64,000 bases of DNA, from contig NZ_JBHRSJ010000022.1 in the NCBI RefSeq assembly GCF_042643485.1, positions 174,974 to 238,973 on the forward strand. Reading direction: 5' to 3'. This stretch comes from Azotobacter bryophylli (GTDB taxonomy: Bacteria > Pseudomonadota > Gammaproteobacteria > Pseudomonadales > Pseudomonadaceae). Under the pieces are notes generated by a model that had not been told where the DNA came from, made no database searches, and saw only the letters and a list, made by a program, of their open reading frames with translations. Of this stretch, positions 43,185 to 52,977 are shown piece by piece. A program made the position numbers and the translations under genes. The stretch's first letter is position 1. Every line of letters begins with the position of its first letter.

Positions 43185-44450
43185 ATGGGTGGTTCGAAAC
43201 TGCAAAGAGGCCTGGTACTGGGGATGAGCACCCTGTCCTTCACCATGTGTTTCATGGTGTGGATGATGTTTGCGGTGCTGGGAGTACCGGTCAAGGAACT
43301 GCTGCAACTCAACGAGACCCAGTTCGGCCTGCTGGCCGCCACCCCAGTGCTGACCGGCTCCCTGGTGCGCCTGCCGCTGGGGATGCTCACCGACCGCTTC
43401 GGCGGTCGCCTGGTGTTCTTCCTGCTGATGCTGGCCTGCGTGCTACCGATCTACCTGATCGCCGAGGCCACCCAGTACTGGCAGTTCCTAGTGCTCGGCC
43501 TGTTCGTCGGCCTCGCCGGCGGCTCCTTCTCGGTCGGCATCGCCTATGTCGCCAAGTGGTTCGACAAGGGCAGCCAGGGCCTGGCCATGGGCGTCTTCGG
43601 CGCCGGCAACGCCGGTTCCGCGCTGACCAAGTTCCTCGCCCCGGCGCTCATCGCCTACGGCAGCTGGCAGACGGTGCCCCGGGTCTACTCGGCGATCATG
43701 TTCGTCACCGCGCTGCTGTTCTGGTTCTTCACCAGCGAGAACAGGGCGCACCGTGCCGCCGGCTCGGTATCGCTCAGGGAGCAGCTCAAGGCCCTGAAGA
43801 ACCCGGCGGTATGGCGCTACTGCCAGTACTACTCGATCGTCTTCGGCGGCTACGTGGCGCTGGCTCTGTGGATGACCAAGTACTACGTCCAGGAATACGG
43901 CTTCACCCTGCAGACCGCGGCCCTGCTGGCCGCCTGCTTCTCCCTGCCGGGCGGCGTGCTGCGCGCGGTGGGCGGCTGGATGTCGGACCGCTGGGGCGCC
44001 CAGAGCGTGACCTGGTGGGTGCTCTGGGTGAGCTGGGTGTGCCTGTTCCTGCTGTCCTACCCGCAGAGCGATTTCACCGTCCAGACCGTCAACGGCGAGA
44101 GGACCTTCCACCTTGGCCTCGGTCCCTGGGTGTTCACTCTGCTGATGTTCGTCGTCGGCATCGCCTTCGCCTTCGGCAAGGCCTCGGTCTTCAAGTACAT
44201 CGCCAACGACTACCCGCAGAACATGGGCGTGGTCTCCGGCATCGTCGGCCTGGCCGGCGGCCTGGGCGGCTTCGTCCTGCCGATCCTGTTCGGCGCCCTG
44301 GTGGACCTCACCGGCGTGCGCTCCTCCTGCTTCATGCTGCTGTACGGCGTGGTCTGGGTCTCCCTGATCTGGATGTACTTCAGCGAAATCCGCCAAACCC
44401 CGCTCATGGGCAAGGTCGCCAGCGCGCGCCTCGAGGCCCAAGGAGAATGA
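43185..44450 (+). CDS. narK1: NarK1, nitrate/nitrite transporter (MFS)
   Basis: 421 residues with about 12 membrane helices, NNP family. The LTDRFGGRLVF loop and the GNAGSALTK nitrate signature are visible. The start at 43185 has GGAGGGG 5 bases upstream; the frame is open farther upstream but lacks a ribosome site and would add a hydrophilic lead. It shares an operon with narK2, which has AGGAG at the narK1 stop. In P. aeruginosa the two narK types have different energetics. Confidence 0.93.
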   Translation: MGGSKLQRGLVLGMSTLSFTMCFMVWMMFAVLGVPVKELLQLNETQFGLLAATPVLTGSLVRLPLGMLTDRFGGRLVFFLLMLACVLPIYLIAEATQYWQFLVLGLFVGLAGGSFSVGIAYVAKWFDKGSQGLAMGVFGAGNAGSALTKFLAPALIAYGSWQTVPRVYSAIMFVTALLFWFFTSENRAHRAAGSVSLREQLKALKNPAVWRYCQYYSIVFGGYVALALWMTKYYVQEYGFTLQTAALLAACFSLPGGVLRAVGGWMSDRWGAQSVTWWVLWVSWVCLFLLSYPQSDFTVQTVNGERTFHLGLGPWVFTLLMFVVGIAFAFGKASVFKYIANDYPQNMGVVSGIVGLAGGLGGFVLPILFGALVDLTGVRSSCFMLLYGVVWVSLIWMYFSEIRQTPLMGKVASARLEAQGE

Positions 44451-44452
44451 CC

Positions 44453-45865
44453 ATGACAACCTTCGAAAGAGCCCCGGCCGGCGTAGCGGCCCCGCAAGGC
44501 TCGGTACTGCGCGACTGGCGTCCGGAAGATCCGGCCTTCTGGAGCGCCACCGGCCAGCGGATCGCCAACCGCAACCTGTGGATCTCCATCCCGGCGCTGC
44601 TGCTGGCCTTCGCCGTGTGGATGGTCTGGAGCACCGTGACCGTGCGCCTGAACAGCGTCGGCTTCAACTTCTCCACCGACCAGCTGTTCATGCTCGCCGC
44701 GCTGCCCTCGCTGTCCGGCGCCACCCTGCGGATCTTCTACAGCTTCATGGTGCCGATCTTCGGCGGCCGGCGCTGGACCGCGCTGAGCACCGCCTCGCTG
44801 CTGATTCCCTGCCTGTGGATGAGCGTCGCGGTGCAGAACCCGGAGACGCCCTACAGCGTGTTCGTGACCATCGCCCTGCTGTGCGGCTTCGGCGGCGGCA
44901 ACTTCTCCTCGAGCATGTCCAACATCAGCTTCTTCTTTCCCAAGGCCAAGCAGGGCACGGCCCTCGGCCTGAACGCCGGCCTCGGCAATCTGGGCGTGTC
45001 GGTGATGCAGTTCGGCGTGCCGCTGGCGGTGGTCGGCGGCCTGTTCGGCAGCTTCGGCGGCGAACCCCAGGCGCTCGCCGACGGCAGCCGCCTGTGGCTG
45101 CAGAACGCCGGGCTGATCTGGGTTCCCTTCATCGCCGTGGTCGCCGTGCTGGCCTGGTTCGGCATGAACGACATCGCCGACGCCAAGGCTTCGGTCCGCG
45201 ACCAGGCGGTGATCTTCAAGCGCCCGCACAACTGGCTGATGTGCTGGCTGTACATCGGCACCTTCGGCTCCTTCATCGGCTTCTCCGCCGGCTTCGCCAT
45301 GCTCAGCAAGACCCAGTTCCCGCACATCAACCCGCTGCAGTACGCCTTCCTCGGCCCGCTGGTCGGCGCGCTGAGCCGCACCCTGGGCGGCTGGCTGGCG
45401 GACAAGTTCGGCGGCGCGCGCATCACCCTGGTGAGCTACGCCCTGATGATCGCTTTCGTCTTCGCGGTGATGGCCTTCCTGCCCGGCGCCAACGGCGGCG
45501 GCGACTTCTGGGGCTTCTTGGCTTCCTTCGTGATGCTGTTCTTCTTCGCCGGCATCGGCAACGGCTCCACCTTCTGCATGATCCCGGTGATCTTCCGCGG
45601 CCAGTGGGCCCGGCGCCTGCAGAGCCGCGCCGTCAGCGCCGAGCAGGCCGCCAAGGGTGCCAGCATCGAGTCGGCGGCGGTGATCGGCTTCAGCGCGGCG
45701 ATCGGCGCCTTCGGCGGCTTCTTCATCCCCAAGGCGTTCGGCACCTCGCTGGCCATGACCGGCAGCGCCCAGGCCGCGCTCTACGGATTCGTCGGCTTCT
45801 ACCTGAGCTGCATCCTCATCACCTGGTGGTGCTACGCCCGTCGCGGCGCGGCGAACCCCTGCTAG
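44453..45865 (+). CDS. narK2: NarK2, nitrate/nitrite transporter (MFS)
   Basis: 470 residues, about 12 helices, with a hydrophilic N-terminal lead and the NAGLGNLGVS nitrate signature. ATG 44453 is preferred over 44447 because AGGAG at 44441-44445 is 7 bases before it. It feeds nitrate to NarG. The separate K1 and K2 genes are the P. aeruginosa order, in contrast to fused versions in some bacteria. Confidence 0.93.
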   Translation: MTTFERAPAGVAAPQGSVLRDWRPEDPAFWSATGQRIANRNLWISIPALLLAFAVWMVWSTVTVRLNSVGFNFSTDQLFMLAALPSLSGATLRIFYSFMVPIFGGRRWTALSTASLLIPCLWMSVAVQNPETPYSVFVTIALLCGFGGGNFSSSMSNISFFFPKAKQGTALGLNAGLGNLGVSVMQFGVPLAVVGGLFGSFGGEPQALADGSRLWLQNAGLIWVPFIAVVAVLAWFGMNDIADAKASVRDQAVIFKRPHNWLMCWLYIGTFGSFIGFSAGFAMLSKTQFPHINPLQYAFLGPLVGALSRTLGGWLADKFGGARITLVSYALMIAFVFAVMAFLPGANGGGDFWGFLASFVMLFFFAGIGNGSTFCMIPVIFRGQWARRLQSRAVSAEQAAKGASIESAAVIGFSAAIGAFGGFFIPKAFGTSLAMTGSAQAALYGFVGFYLSCILITWWCYARRGAANPC

Positions 45866-45940
45866 GGACAAGACCGGACCACACCTGCATTTACGAAAGA
45901 GCGTCGGCGATCAGGCGGCGCTCAGCCTGAGAGGTAAAAC

Positions 45941-48900
45941 ATGAGCCATCTACTCGACCAGCTGCGCTTCTTCACCAGGAAGCAAGGCGAATTCGCCGAC
46001 GGACACGGCGAGACCCGCATCGAATCCCGCGACTGGGAGAACGTCTACCGCTCCCGCTGGCAGTACGACAAGATCGTGCGCTCGACCCACGGGGTGAACT
46101 GCACCGGCTCCTGCTCCTGGAAGATCTACGTGAAGAACGGCCTGATCACCTGGGAAACCCAGCAGACCGACTATCCGCGCACCCGCAACGACCTGCCCAA
46201 CCACGAGCCGCGCGGCTGTCCGCGCGGCGCCAGCTACAGCTGGTACATCTACAGCGCCAACCGGGTGAAGTATCCGAAGGTGCGCAAGCCGCTGCTCAGA
46301 CTCTGGCGCGAGGCGCGCCGCTCGCTGGCGCCGGTGGAGGCCTGGGCCAGCATCGTCGAGGACCCGGCCAGGGCCGCCGCCTACAAGAGCAAGCGCGGCA
46401 TGGGCGGCTTCATCCGCTCCAGCTGGGCCGAGGTCAACGAGATCATCGCCGCGGCCAACGTCTACACCGTCAAGCAGTACGGCCCGGACCGGGTGGTCGG
46501 CTTCTCGCCGATCCCGGCCATGTCGATGGTTTCCTACGCCGCCGGCGCCCGCTACCTGTCGCTGATCGGCGGGGTCTGCCTGTCCTTCTACGACTGGTAC
46601 TGCGACCTGCCGCCGGCCTCGCCGCAGGTGTGGGGCGAGCAGACCGACGTGCCGGAGTCGGCCGACTGGTACAACTCCAACTACATCATCGCCTGGGGTT
46701 CCAACGTCCCGCAGACCCGCACCCCGGACGCACACTTCTTCACCGAAGTCCGCTACAAGGGCACCAAGACCGTGGCCGTCACCCCGGACTACGCCGAGGT
46801 GGCCAAGCTCACCGACCTCTGGCTGAACCCCAAGCAGGGCACCGACGCGGCGCTGGCCCAGGCCTTCACCCACGTGATCTTCAAGGAATTCCACCTCCAG
46901 AAGCCGAGCGCCTACTTCACCGACTACGCCAAGCGCTACACCGACCTGCCGATGCTGGTGCTGCTGACCGAGAAGAACGGCGGCTATGTCGCCGACCGCT
47001 TCCTGCGCGCCTCGGATCTGGCCGGCAACCTCGGCCAGGCCAACAACCCCGAGTGGAAGACCGTCGCCGTCGACGAGCGGGGCGAGCTGGTCTCGCCGCA
47101 GGGCTCGATCGGCTACCGCTGGGGCGAGAAGGGCAAGTGGAACATCGAGGCCCGCGAGGGCGGCGAAGGCCGCGAGGTCGACCTCAAGCTCAGCCAGATC
47201 GGCGGCGAGACCGCCGAAGTGGCCTTCCCGTACTTCGGCGGCCAGACCCACGAGTACTTCACCGCCGCGGACGGCGACGAGATCCAGCTGCGCCGCGTGC
47301 CGGTGAAGAGCCTGACCCTGGCCGACGGCTCCAGCGCCCGCGTCGCCACCGTGTTCGACCTGATGGCCGGCAACCTCGGCATCGACCGCGGCCTGGGCGG
47401 CAGCAACGTCGCTTCCAGCTACGACGACGCCAGCGTGCCGGGCACCCCGGCCTGGCAGGAGAAGATCACCGGCGTTTCCCGCGAGAAGGCCATCCAGGTC
47501 GCCCGCGAGTTCGCCGACAACGCCGACCGGACCCGCGGCCGCTCCATGATCATCGTCGGCGCGGCGATGAACCACTGGTACCACATGGACATGAACTACC
47601 GCGGGCTGATCAACATGCTCATGCTCTGCGGTTGCGTCGGCCAGACCGGCGGCGGCTGGGCCCACTACGTCGGCCAGGAGAAGCTGCGCCCGCAGTGCGG
47701 CTGGCTGCCCCTGGCCTTCGGCCTGGACTGGAGCCGCCCGGCGCGGCAGATGAACGGCACCAGCTTCTTCTACAACCACAGCTCGCAGTGGCGCCACGAG
47801 AAGATGAGCATCCACGAAGTGCTCTCGCCGCTGGCCGACAAGTCGCAGTTCCCCGAGCACATGCTCGACTACAACATCCGCGCCGAGCGCGCCGGCTGGC
47901 TGCCCAGCGCCCCGCAGCTGAACCGCAACCCGCTGGACATCTGCCGCGACGCCGAGGCCGCCGGCCTGTCGCCGGTGGACTACGTGATCCGTTCGCTGAA
48001 GGACGGCAGCCTGCGCTTCGCCTGCGAGCAGCCGGACAACCCGGTCAACTTCCCGCGCAACATGTTCGTCTGGCGCTCCAATCTGCTCGGCTCCTCGGGC
48101 AAGGGCCACGAGTACATGCTCAAGTACCTCTTGGGCACCAAGAACGGCGTGATGAACGAGGACCTCGGCAAGCGCGCCGACGGCTTCAAGCCGACTGAAG
48201 CCGAGTGGGTGGACGATGGCGCCATCGGCAAGCTGGATCTGGTCACCACCCTCGACTTCCGCATGTCCTCGACCTGCGTGTACTCCGACATCGTCCTGCC
48301 GACCGCCACCTGGTACGAGAAGGACGACATGAACACCTCGGACATGCACCCCTTCATCCACCCGCTGTCGCAGGCCATCGACCCGGCCTGGGAGGCGAAG
48401 TCCGACTGGGAGATCTACAAGGGCATCGCCAAGGCCTTCTCGGAAATGGCCGAAGGCTATCTGGGCGTGGAGAAGGACCTGGTCACCGTGCCGCTCCTGC
48501 ACGACACCCCCGGGGAACTGGCGCAGCCGTTCGGCGGCAGCGACTGGAAGACCGAGGGCAAGGACCCGCAGCCGGGCAAGAACTGCCCGAACATGCTGGT
48601 GATCGAGCGCGACTATCCCAGCACCTACAAGAAGTTCACCTCCCTCGGCCCGCTGCTGGACAAGCTGGGCAACGGCGGCAAGGGCATCAACTGGAACACC
48701 GAGCACGAGGTCGAGTTCCTCGGCGAGCTGAACTACAAGGTGCGCGAGGAGGGCGTAAGCCAGGGCCGGCCGAAGATCGAGACCGCCATCGACGCCGCCG
48801 AGGTGATCCTCTCGCTGGCGCCGGAAACCAACGGCCACGTCGCGGTGAAGGCCTGGGCGGCGCTCTCGGAGTTCACCGGCCGCGACCACAGCCACCTGGC

Positions 48901-49693
48901 CCTGCCCAAGGAGCACGAGGCGATCCGCTTCCGTGACATCCAGGCGCAGCCGCGCAAGATCATCTCCAGCCCGACCTGGTCCGGCCTGGAAGACGAGCAC
49001 GTCAGCTACAACGCCGGCTACACCAACGTCCACGAGCTGATCCCGTGGCGCACCATCACCGGCCGTCAGCAGTTCTACCAGGATCACCCCTGGATGCTGG
49101 CCTTCGGCGAGGGCATGCAGAGCTACCGGCCGCCGATCAACACCCGCTCCACCGGCTACGTGGCGGGCAAGAAGAGCAACGGCAATCCGGAGATCTGCCT
49201 GAACTGGATCACCCCGCACCAGAAGTGGGGCATCCACTCCACCTACACCGACAACCTGATCATGCTGACCCTGAGCCGCGGCGGCCCGATCGTCTGGATG
49301 TCCGAGATCGACGCGAAGAAGGTCGGCATCGAGGACAACGACTGGATCGAGTGCTTCAACGCCAACGGCGCGCTCACCGCCCGCGCGGTGGTCAGCCAGC
49401 GGGTCAAGGAAGGCATGGTGATGATGTACCACGCCCAGGAGCGCATCGTGAACGTGCCCGGCGCCGAGAGCACCAAGACCCGCGGCGGCCACCACAACTC
49501 GGTGACCCGCGTGGTGCTCAAGCCCACCCACATGATCGGCGGCTACGCCCAGCTGGCGTACGGCTTCAACTACTACGGCACGGTGGGGTGCAACCGCGAC
49601 GAGTTCGTCGTGGTGCGCAAGATGGCCAAGGTCGACTGGCTCGACGGCCCCAACGGCAACGACCTGCCGCAACCCCTGCCGCAAGATCTCTGA
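45941..49693 (+). CDS. narG: NarG, catalytic subunit of respiratory nitrate reductase
   Basis: 1250 residues, cytoplasmic face of the membrane, binds bis-MGD molybdenum and an [4Fe-4S] cluster (FS0). The N-terminal HGVNCTGSCSW segment holds the FS0 His/Cys ligands, and RGCPRGASYSWYIYSANR is a family signature. It reduces nitrate to nitrite with electrons from NarH. It begins 75 bases after narK2 with GAGGTAA upstream. Confidence 0.97.
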   Translation: MSHLLDQLRFFTRKQGEFADGHGETRIESRDWENVYRSRWQYDKIVRSTHGVNCTGSCSWKIYVKNGLITWETQQTDYPRTRNDLPNHEPRGCPRGASYSWYIYSANRVKYPKVRKPLLRLWREARRSLAPVEAWASIVEDPARAAAYKSKRGMGGFIRSSWAEVNEIIAAANVYTVKQYGPDRVVGFSPIPAMSMVSYAAGARYLSLIGGVCLSFYDWYCDLPPASPQVWGEQTDVPESADWYNSNYIIAWGSNVPQTRTPDAHFFTEVRYKGTKTVAVTPDYAEVAKLTDLWLNPKQGTDAALAQAFTHVIFKEFHLQKPSAYFTDYAKRYTDLPMLVLLTEKNGGYVADRFLRASDLAGNLGQANNPEWKTVAVDERGELVSPQGSIGYRWGEKGKWNIEAREGGEGREVDLKLSQIGGETAEVAFPYFGGQTHEYFTAADGDEIQLRRVPVKSLTLADGSSARVATVFDLMAGNLGIDRGLGGSNVASSYDDASVPGTPAWQEKITGVSREKAIQVAREFADNADRTRGRSMIIVGAAMNHWYHMDMNYRGLINMLMLCGCVGQTGGGWAHYVGQEKLRPQCGWLPLAFGLDWSRPARQMNGTSFFYNHSSQWRHEKMSIHEVLSPLADKSQFPEHMLDYNIRAERAGWLPSAPQLNRNPLDICRDAEAAGLSPVDYVIRSLKDGSLRFACEQPDNPVNFPRNMFVWRSNLLGSSGKGHEYMLKYLLGTKNGVMNEDLGKRADGFKPTEAEWVDDGAIGKLDLVTTLDFRMSSTCVYSDIVLPTATWYEKDDMNTSDMHPFIHPLSQAIDPAWEAKSDWEIYKGIAKAFSEMAEGYLGVEKDLVTVPLLHDTPGELAQPFGGSDWKTEGKDPQPGKNCPNMLVIERDYPSTYKKFTSLGPLLDKLGNGGKGINWNTEHEVEFLGELNYKVREEGVSQGRPKIETAIDAAEVILSLAPETNGHVAVKAWAALSEFTGRDHSHLALPKEHEAIRFRDIQAQPRKIISSPTWSGLEDEHVSYNAGYTNVHELIPWRTITGRQQFYQDHPWMLAFGEGMQSYRPPINTRSTGYVAGKKSNGNPEICLNWITPHQKWGIHSTYTDNLIMLTLSRGGPIVWMSEIDAKKVGIEDNDWIECFNANGALTARAVVSQRVKEGMVMMYHAQERIVNVPGAESTKTRGGHHNSVTRVVLKPTHMIGGYAQLAYGFNYYGTVGCNRDEFVVVRKMAKVDWLDGPNGNDLPQPLPQDL

Positions 49694-49704
49694 GGATTGA
49701 TGCC

Positions 49705-51243
49705 ATGAAAATTCGCTCACAAGTGGGCATGGTCCTGAACCTGGACAAGTGCATCGGCTGCCACACCTGCTCGATCACCTGCAAGAACGTCTGGACCAGT
49801 CGCGAGGGCATGGAGTACGCCTGGTTCAACAACGTCGAGACCAAGCCCGGTATCGGCTACCCGAAGGAATGGGAGAACCAGGACAAGTGGAAGGGCGGCT
49901 GGAAGCGCAATTCCGACGGTTCCATCAACCCGCGCATCGGCGGCAAGTTCCGGGTGCTGGCGAACATCTTCGCCAACCCCGACCTGCCGAGCATCGACGA
50001 CTACTACGAGCCGTTCGACTTCGACTACCAGCACCTGCACACCGCGCCGCTCTCCGAGCACCAACCGGTGGCCCGGCCGCGCTCGCTGATCTCCGGCCAG
50101 CGCATGGAGAAGATCGAGTGGGGGCCGAACTGGGAGGAGATCCTCGGCACCGAATTCGCCAAGCGGCGCAAGGACAAGAACTTCGACAAGGTCCAGGCGG
50201 ACATCTACGGCGAGTACGAAAACACCTTCATGATGTACCTGCCGCGCCTGTGCGAGCACTGCCTGAACCCGGCGTGCGCCGCCTCCTGCCCGAGCGGGGC
50301 CATCTACAAGCGCGAGGAGGACGGCATCGTCCTGATCGACCAGGAGAAGTGCCGCGGCTGGCGGATGTGCATCTCCGGCTGCCCGTACAAGAAGATCTAC
50401 TACAACTGGAAGAGCGGTAAATCCGAGAAGTGCATCTTCTGCTTCCCGCGCATCGAGGCCGGCATGCCCACGGTCTGCTCGGAGACCTGCGTCGGGCGCA
50501 TCCGCTACCTGGGCGTGCTGCTCTACGACGCCGACCGCATCCACGAGGTGGCCAGCACGGCGAGCGAGCAGGATCTCTACAAGAAGCAGCTGGAGATCTT
50601 CCTCGACCCGCATGATCCCAAGGTCATCGCCCAGGCCCTGGCCGACGGCGTGCCGCAGTCGGTGATCGACGCCGCGCAGAAGTCGCCGGTGTACAAGCTG
50701 GCGGTGGACTGGCAGCTGGCCCTGCCGCTGCACCCGGAATACCGCACCCTGCCGATGGTCTGGTACGTGCCGCCGCTGTCGCCGATCCAGAACGCCGCCC
50801 AGGCCGGACAGATCGGCATGAACGGCGTGCTGCCGGACGTCGACAGCCTGCGTATCCCGCTGCGCTATCTGGCCAACCTGCTCACCGCCGGCGACGAGCA
50901 GCCGGTCAAGCTGGCCCTCAAGCGCCTGCTGGCGATGCGCGCCTACAAGCGCGCCGAGCAGGTCGAGGGCCGTCAGGATCTCAGGGTGCTGAAGGACGTC
51001 GGCCTCTCGGTCGCCGAGGTCGAGGACATGTACCGCTACCTGGCCATCGCCAACTACGAGGACCGCTTCGTGATCCCTTCCGCGCACCGCGAGGAAGCCA
51101 TGAGCGACGCCTTCGCCGAGCGCTCCGGCTGCGGTTTCAGCTTCGGCAGCGGCTGCGGCGGAACGTCGGACACCAACATGTTCGGCGCGAAGAAGGCCAA
51201 CCGCCGCGACATCATCCAGACCGTTCAGCTGTGGGAGGACTGA
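49705..51243 (+). CDS. narH: NarH, iron-sulfur subunit of nitrate reductase
   Basis: 512 residues with four cysteine groups for three [4Fe-4S] and one [3Fe-4S] cluster: CIGCHTCSITC, CEHCLNPACAASCP, CRGWRMCISGCP (Trp replaces one Cys, as in all NarH) and CIFC. It carries electrons from NarI hemes to NarG. The C-terminus has a Gly/Cys-rich stretch (CGFSFGSGCGG). It starts 11 bases after narG. Confidence 0.97.
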   Translation: MKIRSQVGMVLNLDKCIGCHTCSITCKNVWTSREGMEYAWFNNVETKPGIGYPKEWENQDKWKGGWKRNSDGSINPRIGGKFRVLANIFANPDLPSIDDYYEPFDFDYQHLHTAPLSEHQPVARPRSLISGQRMEKIEWGPNWEEILGTEFAKRRKDKNFDKVQADIYGEYENTFMMYLPRLCEHCLNPACAASCPSGAIYKREEDGIVLIDQEKCRGWRMCISGCPYKKIYYNWKSGKSEKCIFCFPRIEAGMPTVCSETCVGRIRYLGVLLYDADRIHEVASTASEQDLYKKQLEIFLDPHDPKVIAQALADGVPQSVIDAAQKSPVYKLAVDWQLALPLHPEYRTLPMVWYVPPLSPIQNAAQAGQIGMNGVLPDVDSLRIPLRYLANLLTAGDEQPVKLALKRLLAMRAYKRAEQVEGRQDLRVLKDVGLSVAEVEDMYRYLAIANYEDRFVIPSAHREEAMSDAFAERSGCGFSFGSGCGGTSDTNMFGAKKANRRDIIQTVQLWED

Positions 51244-51245
51244 GC

Positions 51246-51992
51246 ATGCAGATTCTCAAGGTCATTTCCCTGTTGCTCGACTACCCCACGCAGGCGCTGC
51301 AGGAGGCCCGCCACGAACTGGACGAGGCCATCGGCCGCGCCCGCGAGATCAGCCCCGAGCAGCGCACGGCGCTGATCGGCCTGCTCGACGAGCTGGCCGA
51401 CGGCGAGCTGATGGACGTGCAGGAGACCTACTGCGAGCTGTTCGACCGCGGCCGCTCGCTGTCCCTGCTGCTGTTCGAGCACGTCCACGGCGAGTCCCGC
51501 GACCGCGGCCAGGCGATGGTCGACCTGATGGCCCAGTACCAGACCGCCGGTTTCGCCATCGACGTGAAGGAGCTGCCGGACTACATCCCGCTGTACCTGG
51601 AATACCTCGCCACCCGCGAGGATCTCGAGGCGCGCGAGGGCCTGGCCGACGTGGCGCACCTGCTGGCCCTGTTGGCGGCGCGTCTGGAAGAGCGCGACAG
51701 CCCCTACGCCGCCTGCTTCCGCGCCCTGCTGCAGATCGCCGGGCAGGCGGTGCAGGAGAGCCTGGCCGGGCTGCGCGAGCAGGTGGCCGGGGAGGAGCGC
51801 GACGACTCCCTGGAAGCCCTCGACAAGGTCTGGGAGGAGGAGCAGGTCAACTTCCTCCAGGCCGAGCAGCAGGAGCGTTGCAGTTCGATGCCCGGTGGTC
51901 CCGGCAAGGCCCGCGCGGAAAGCGCCGTGCCGCTGCACTGGGTGGATTTCAAGCATGACGGGCAAGCCGAGCTGGCCCAGGAGGTGCGTTAA
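51246..51992 (+). CDS. narJ: NarJ, nitrate reductase-specific chaperone
   Basis: 248 residues, all-helical TorD/NarJ family with the motif HVHGESRDRGQAM. It binds apo-NarG and guides cofactor insertion, and is not part of the final enzyme. The end TAATG overlaps the narI start by one base. Confidence 0.94.
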   Translation: MQILKVISLLLDYPTQALQEARHELDEAIGRAREISPEQRTALIGLLDELADGELMDVQETYCELFDRGRSLSLLLFEHVHGESRDRGQAMVDLMAQYQTAGFAIDVKELPDYIPLYLEYLATREDLEAREGLADVAHLLALLAARLEERDSPYAACFRALLQIAGQAVQESLAGLREQVAGEERDDSLEALDKVWEEEQVNFLQAEQQERCSSMPGGPGKARAESAVPLHWVDFKHDGQAELAQEVR

Positions 51993-52792
51993 TGTCTGGC
52001 GTCAACACTCTGCTGTTCGGGGTCTATCCCTACATCGCCCTGGCGGTCTGCCTGATCGGCAGCTGGGCGCGTTTCGACCTGTCCCAGTACACCTGGAAGA
52101 CCGGCTCGAGCCAGATGCTCAGGCCGCAGGGCATGCGCGTGGCCAGCAACCTGTTCCACATCGGCGTGCTGTTCATCCTCGGCGGCCACTTCGTCGGCCT
52201 GCTGACGCCGTCGGCGGTCTACCACTCGTTCATCAGCACCGAGCAGAAGCAGCTCCTGGCCATGGTCTCCGGCGGCTTCTTCGGCGTTGTCGGCCTGATC
52301 GGGCTGATCATGCTGATCCAGCGTCGCCTGAACGACCCGCGCATCCGCGCCACTTCCAGCCGCTCGGACATCATGATCCTGTTCGTGCTGCTGGCGCAGC
52401 TGCTGCTCGGCCTGGGCACCGTCGTCGCCTCCACCCAGCACCTGGACGGTTCGGTGATGGTGATGCTGGCCGACTGGGCGCAGAGCGTCGTCACCCTGCA
52501 GCCGCTCCAGGCCGCCGCCGCCATCGCGCCGGTCGGGCTGGTCTACAAGCTGCACGTGTTCCTCGGCCTGACCCTGTTCGTGCTGTTCCCCTTCACCCGT
52601 CTGGTGCACATCGTCAGCGCCCCGGTGTGGTACCTGGGCCGGCGCTACCAGATCGTCCGCCTGAAGGGCAGCCAGCCGCGCCCGGCCCAGCCGATGGCGC
52701 TGCGCGGCGTCGCCGCCCGCCAGCCGGCGTCCGCCGCCAAGCCCGACTACGCGCCGCGCCGCGCACCGATCAAAGAAGCCAGCAAGGTCTGA
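51992..52792 (+). CDS. narI: NarI, cytochrome b subunit of nitrate reductase
   Basis: 266 residues with five membrane helices and His ligands for two b hemes (FHIGVLFILGGH, KLHVFLG, RLVHIVSAP). It takes electrons from ubiquinol. The last roughly 40 residues after RYQIVR are a Pro/Ala/Arg-rich extension beyond the usual NarI end near 225-230. Confidence 0.95.
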   Translation: MSGVNTLLFGVYPYIALAVCLIGSWARFDLSQYTWKTGSSQMLRPQGMRVASNLFHIGVLFILGGHFVGLLTPSAVYHSFISTEQKQLLAMVSGGFFGVVGLIGLIMLIQRRLNDPRIRATSSRSDIMILFVLLAQLLLGLGTVVASTQHLDGSVMVMLADWAQSVVTLQPLQAAAAIAPVGLVYKLHVFLGLTLFVLFPFTRLVHIVSAPVWYLGRRYQIVRLKGSQPRPAQPMALRGVAARQPASAAKPDYAPRRAPIKEASKV

Positions 52793-52802
52793 GGAGGTCG
52801 TC

Positions 52803-52967
52803 ATGAGTTGTTGCGGAGTGTGCGGCGGGCAGAAACCCGCAGCCGACGTGAAGGAGGCGCCGGAGGCGCCCCTGTTCGAGGAACTGCCGAAGGAGGGCGA
52901 GTACCAGCCGCCGGTCGACGGCGGCGATGCGCAAACCGCCGGTGACACGGCATCGGACGAAGCCTGA
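52803..52967 (+). CDS. Small cysteine-rich protein after narI
   Basis: 54 residues, MSCCGVCGGQ N-terminus (three Cys in the first seven residues), then an acidic region containing PEAPLFEELPKE and a disordered Gly/Asp/Thr tail. The same TGAGGAGGTCGTCATG sequence begins this gene and the next, and the PEAPLFEELPKE motif is repeated in the PpiC N-terminus. Function unknown; it looks like a truncated tandem copy of the PpiC lead, or a metal-binding peptide tied to nitrate reductase maturation. Confidence 0.75.
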   Translation: MSCCGVCGGQKPAADVKEAPEAPLFEELPKEGEYQPPVDGGDAQTAGDTASDEA

Positions 52968-52977
52968 GGAGGTCGTC

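Noticed and set aside
45950..49720. A 1256-codon open frame antisense to narG
   Set aside because: High GC leaves antisense frames open. The translation is low-complexity (Val/Leu/Gly/His/Arg-rich) with no domain, and narG on the plus strand is certain.
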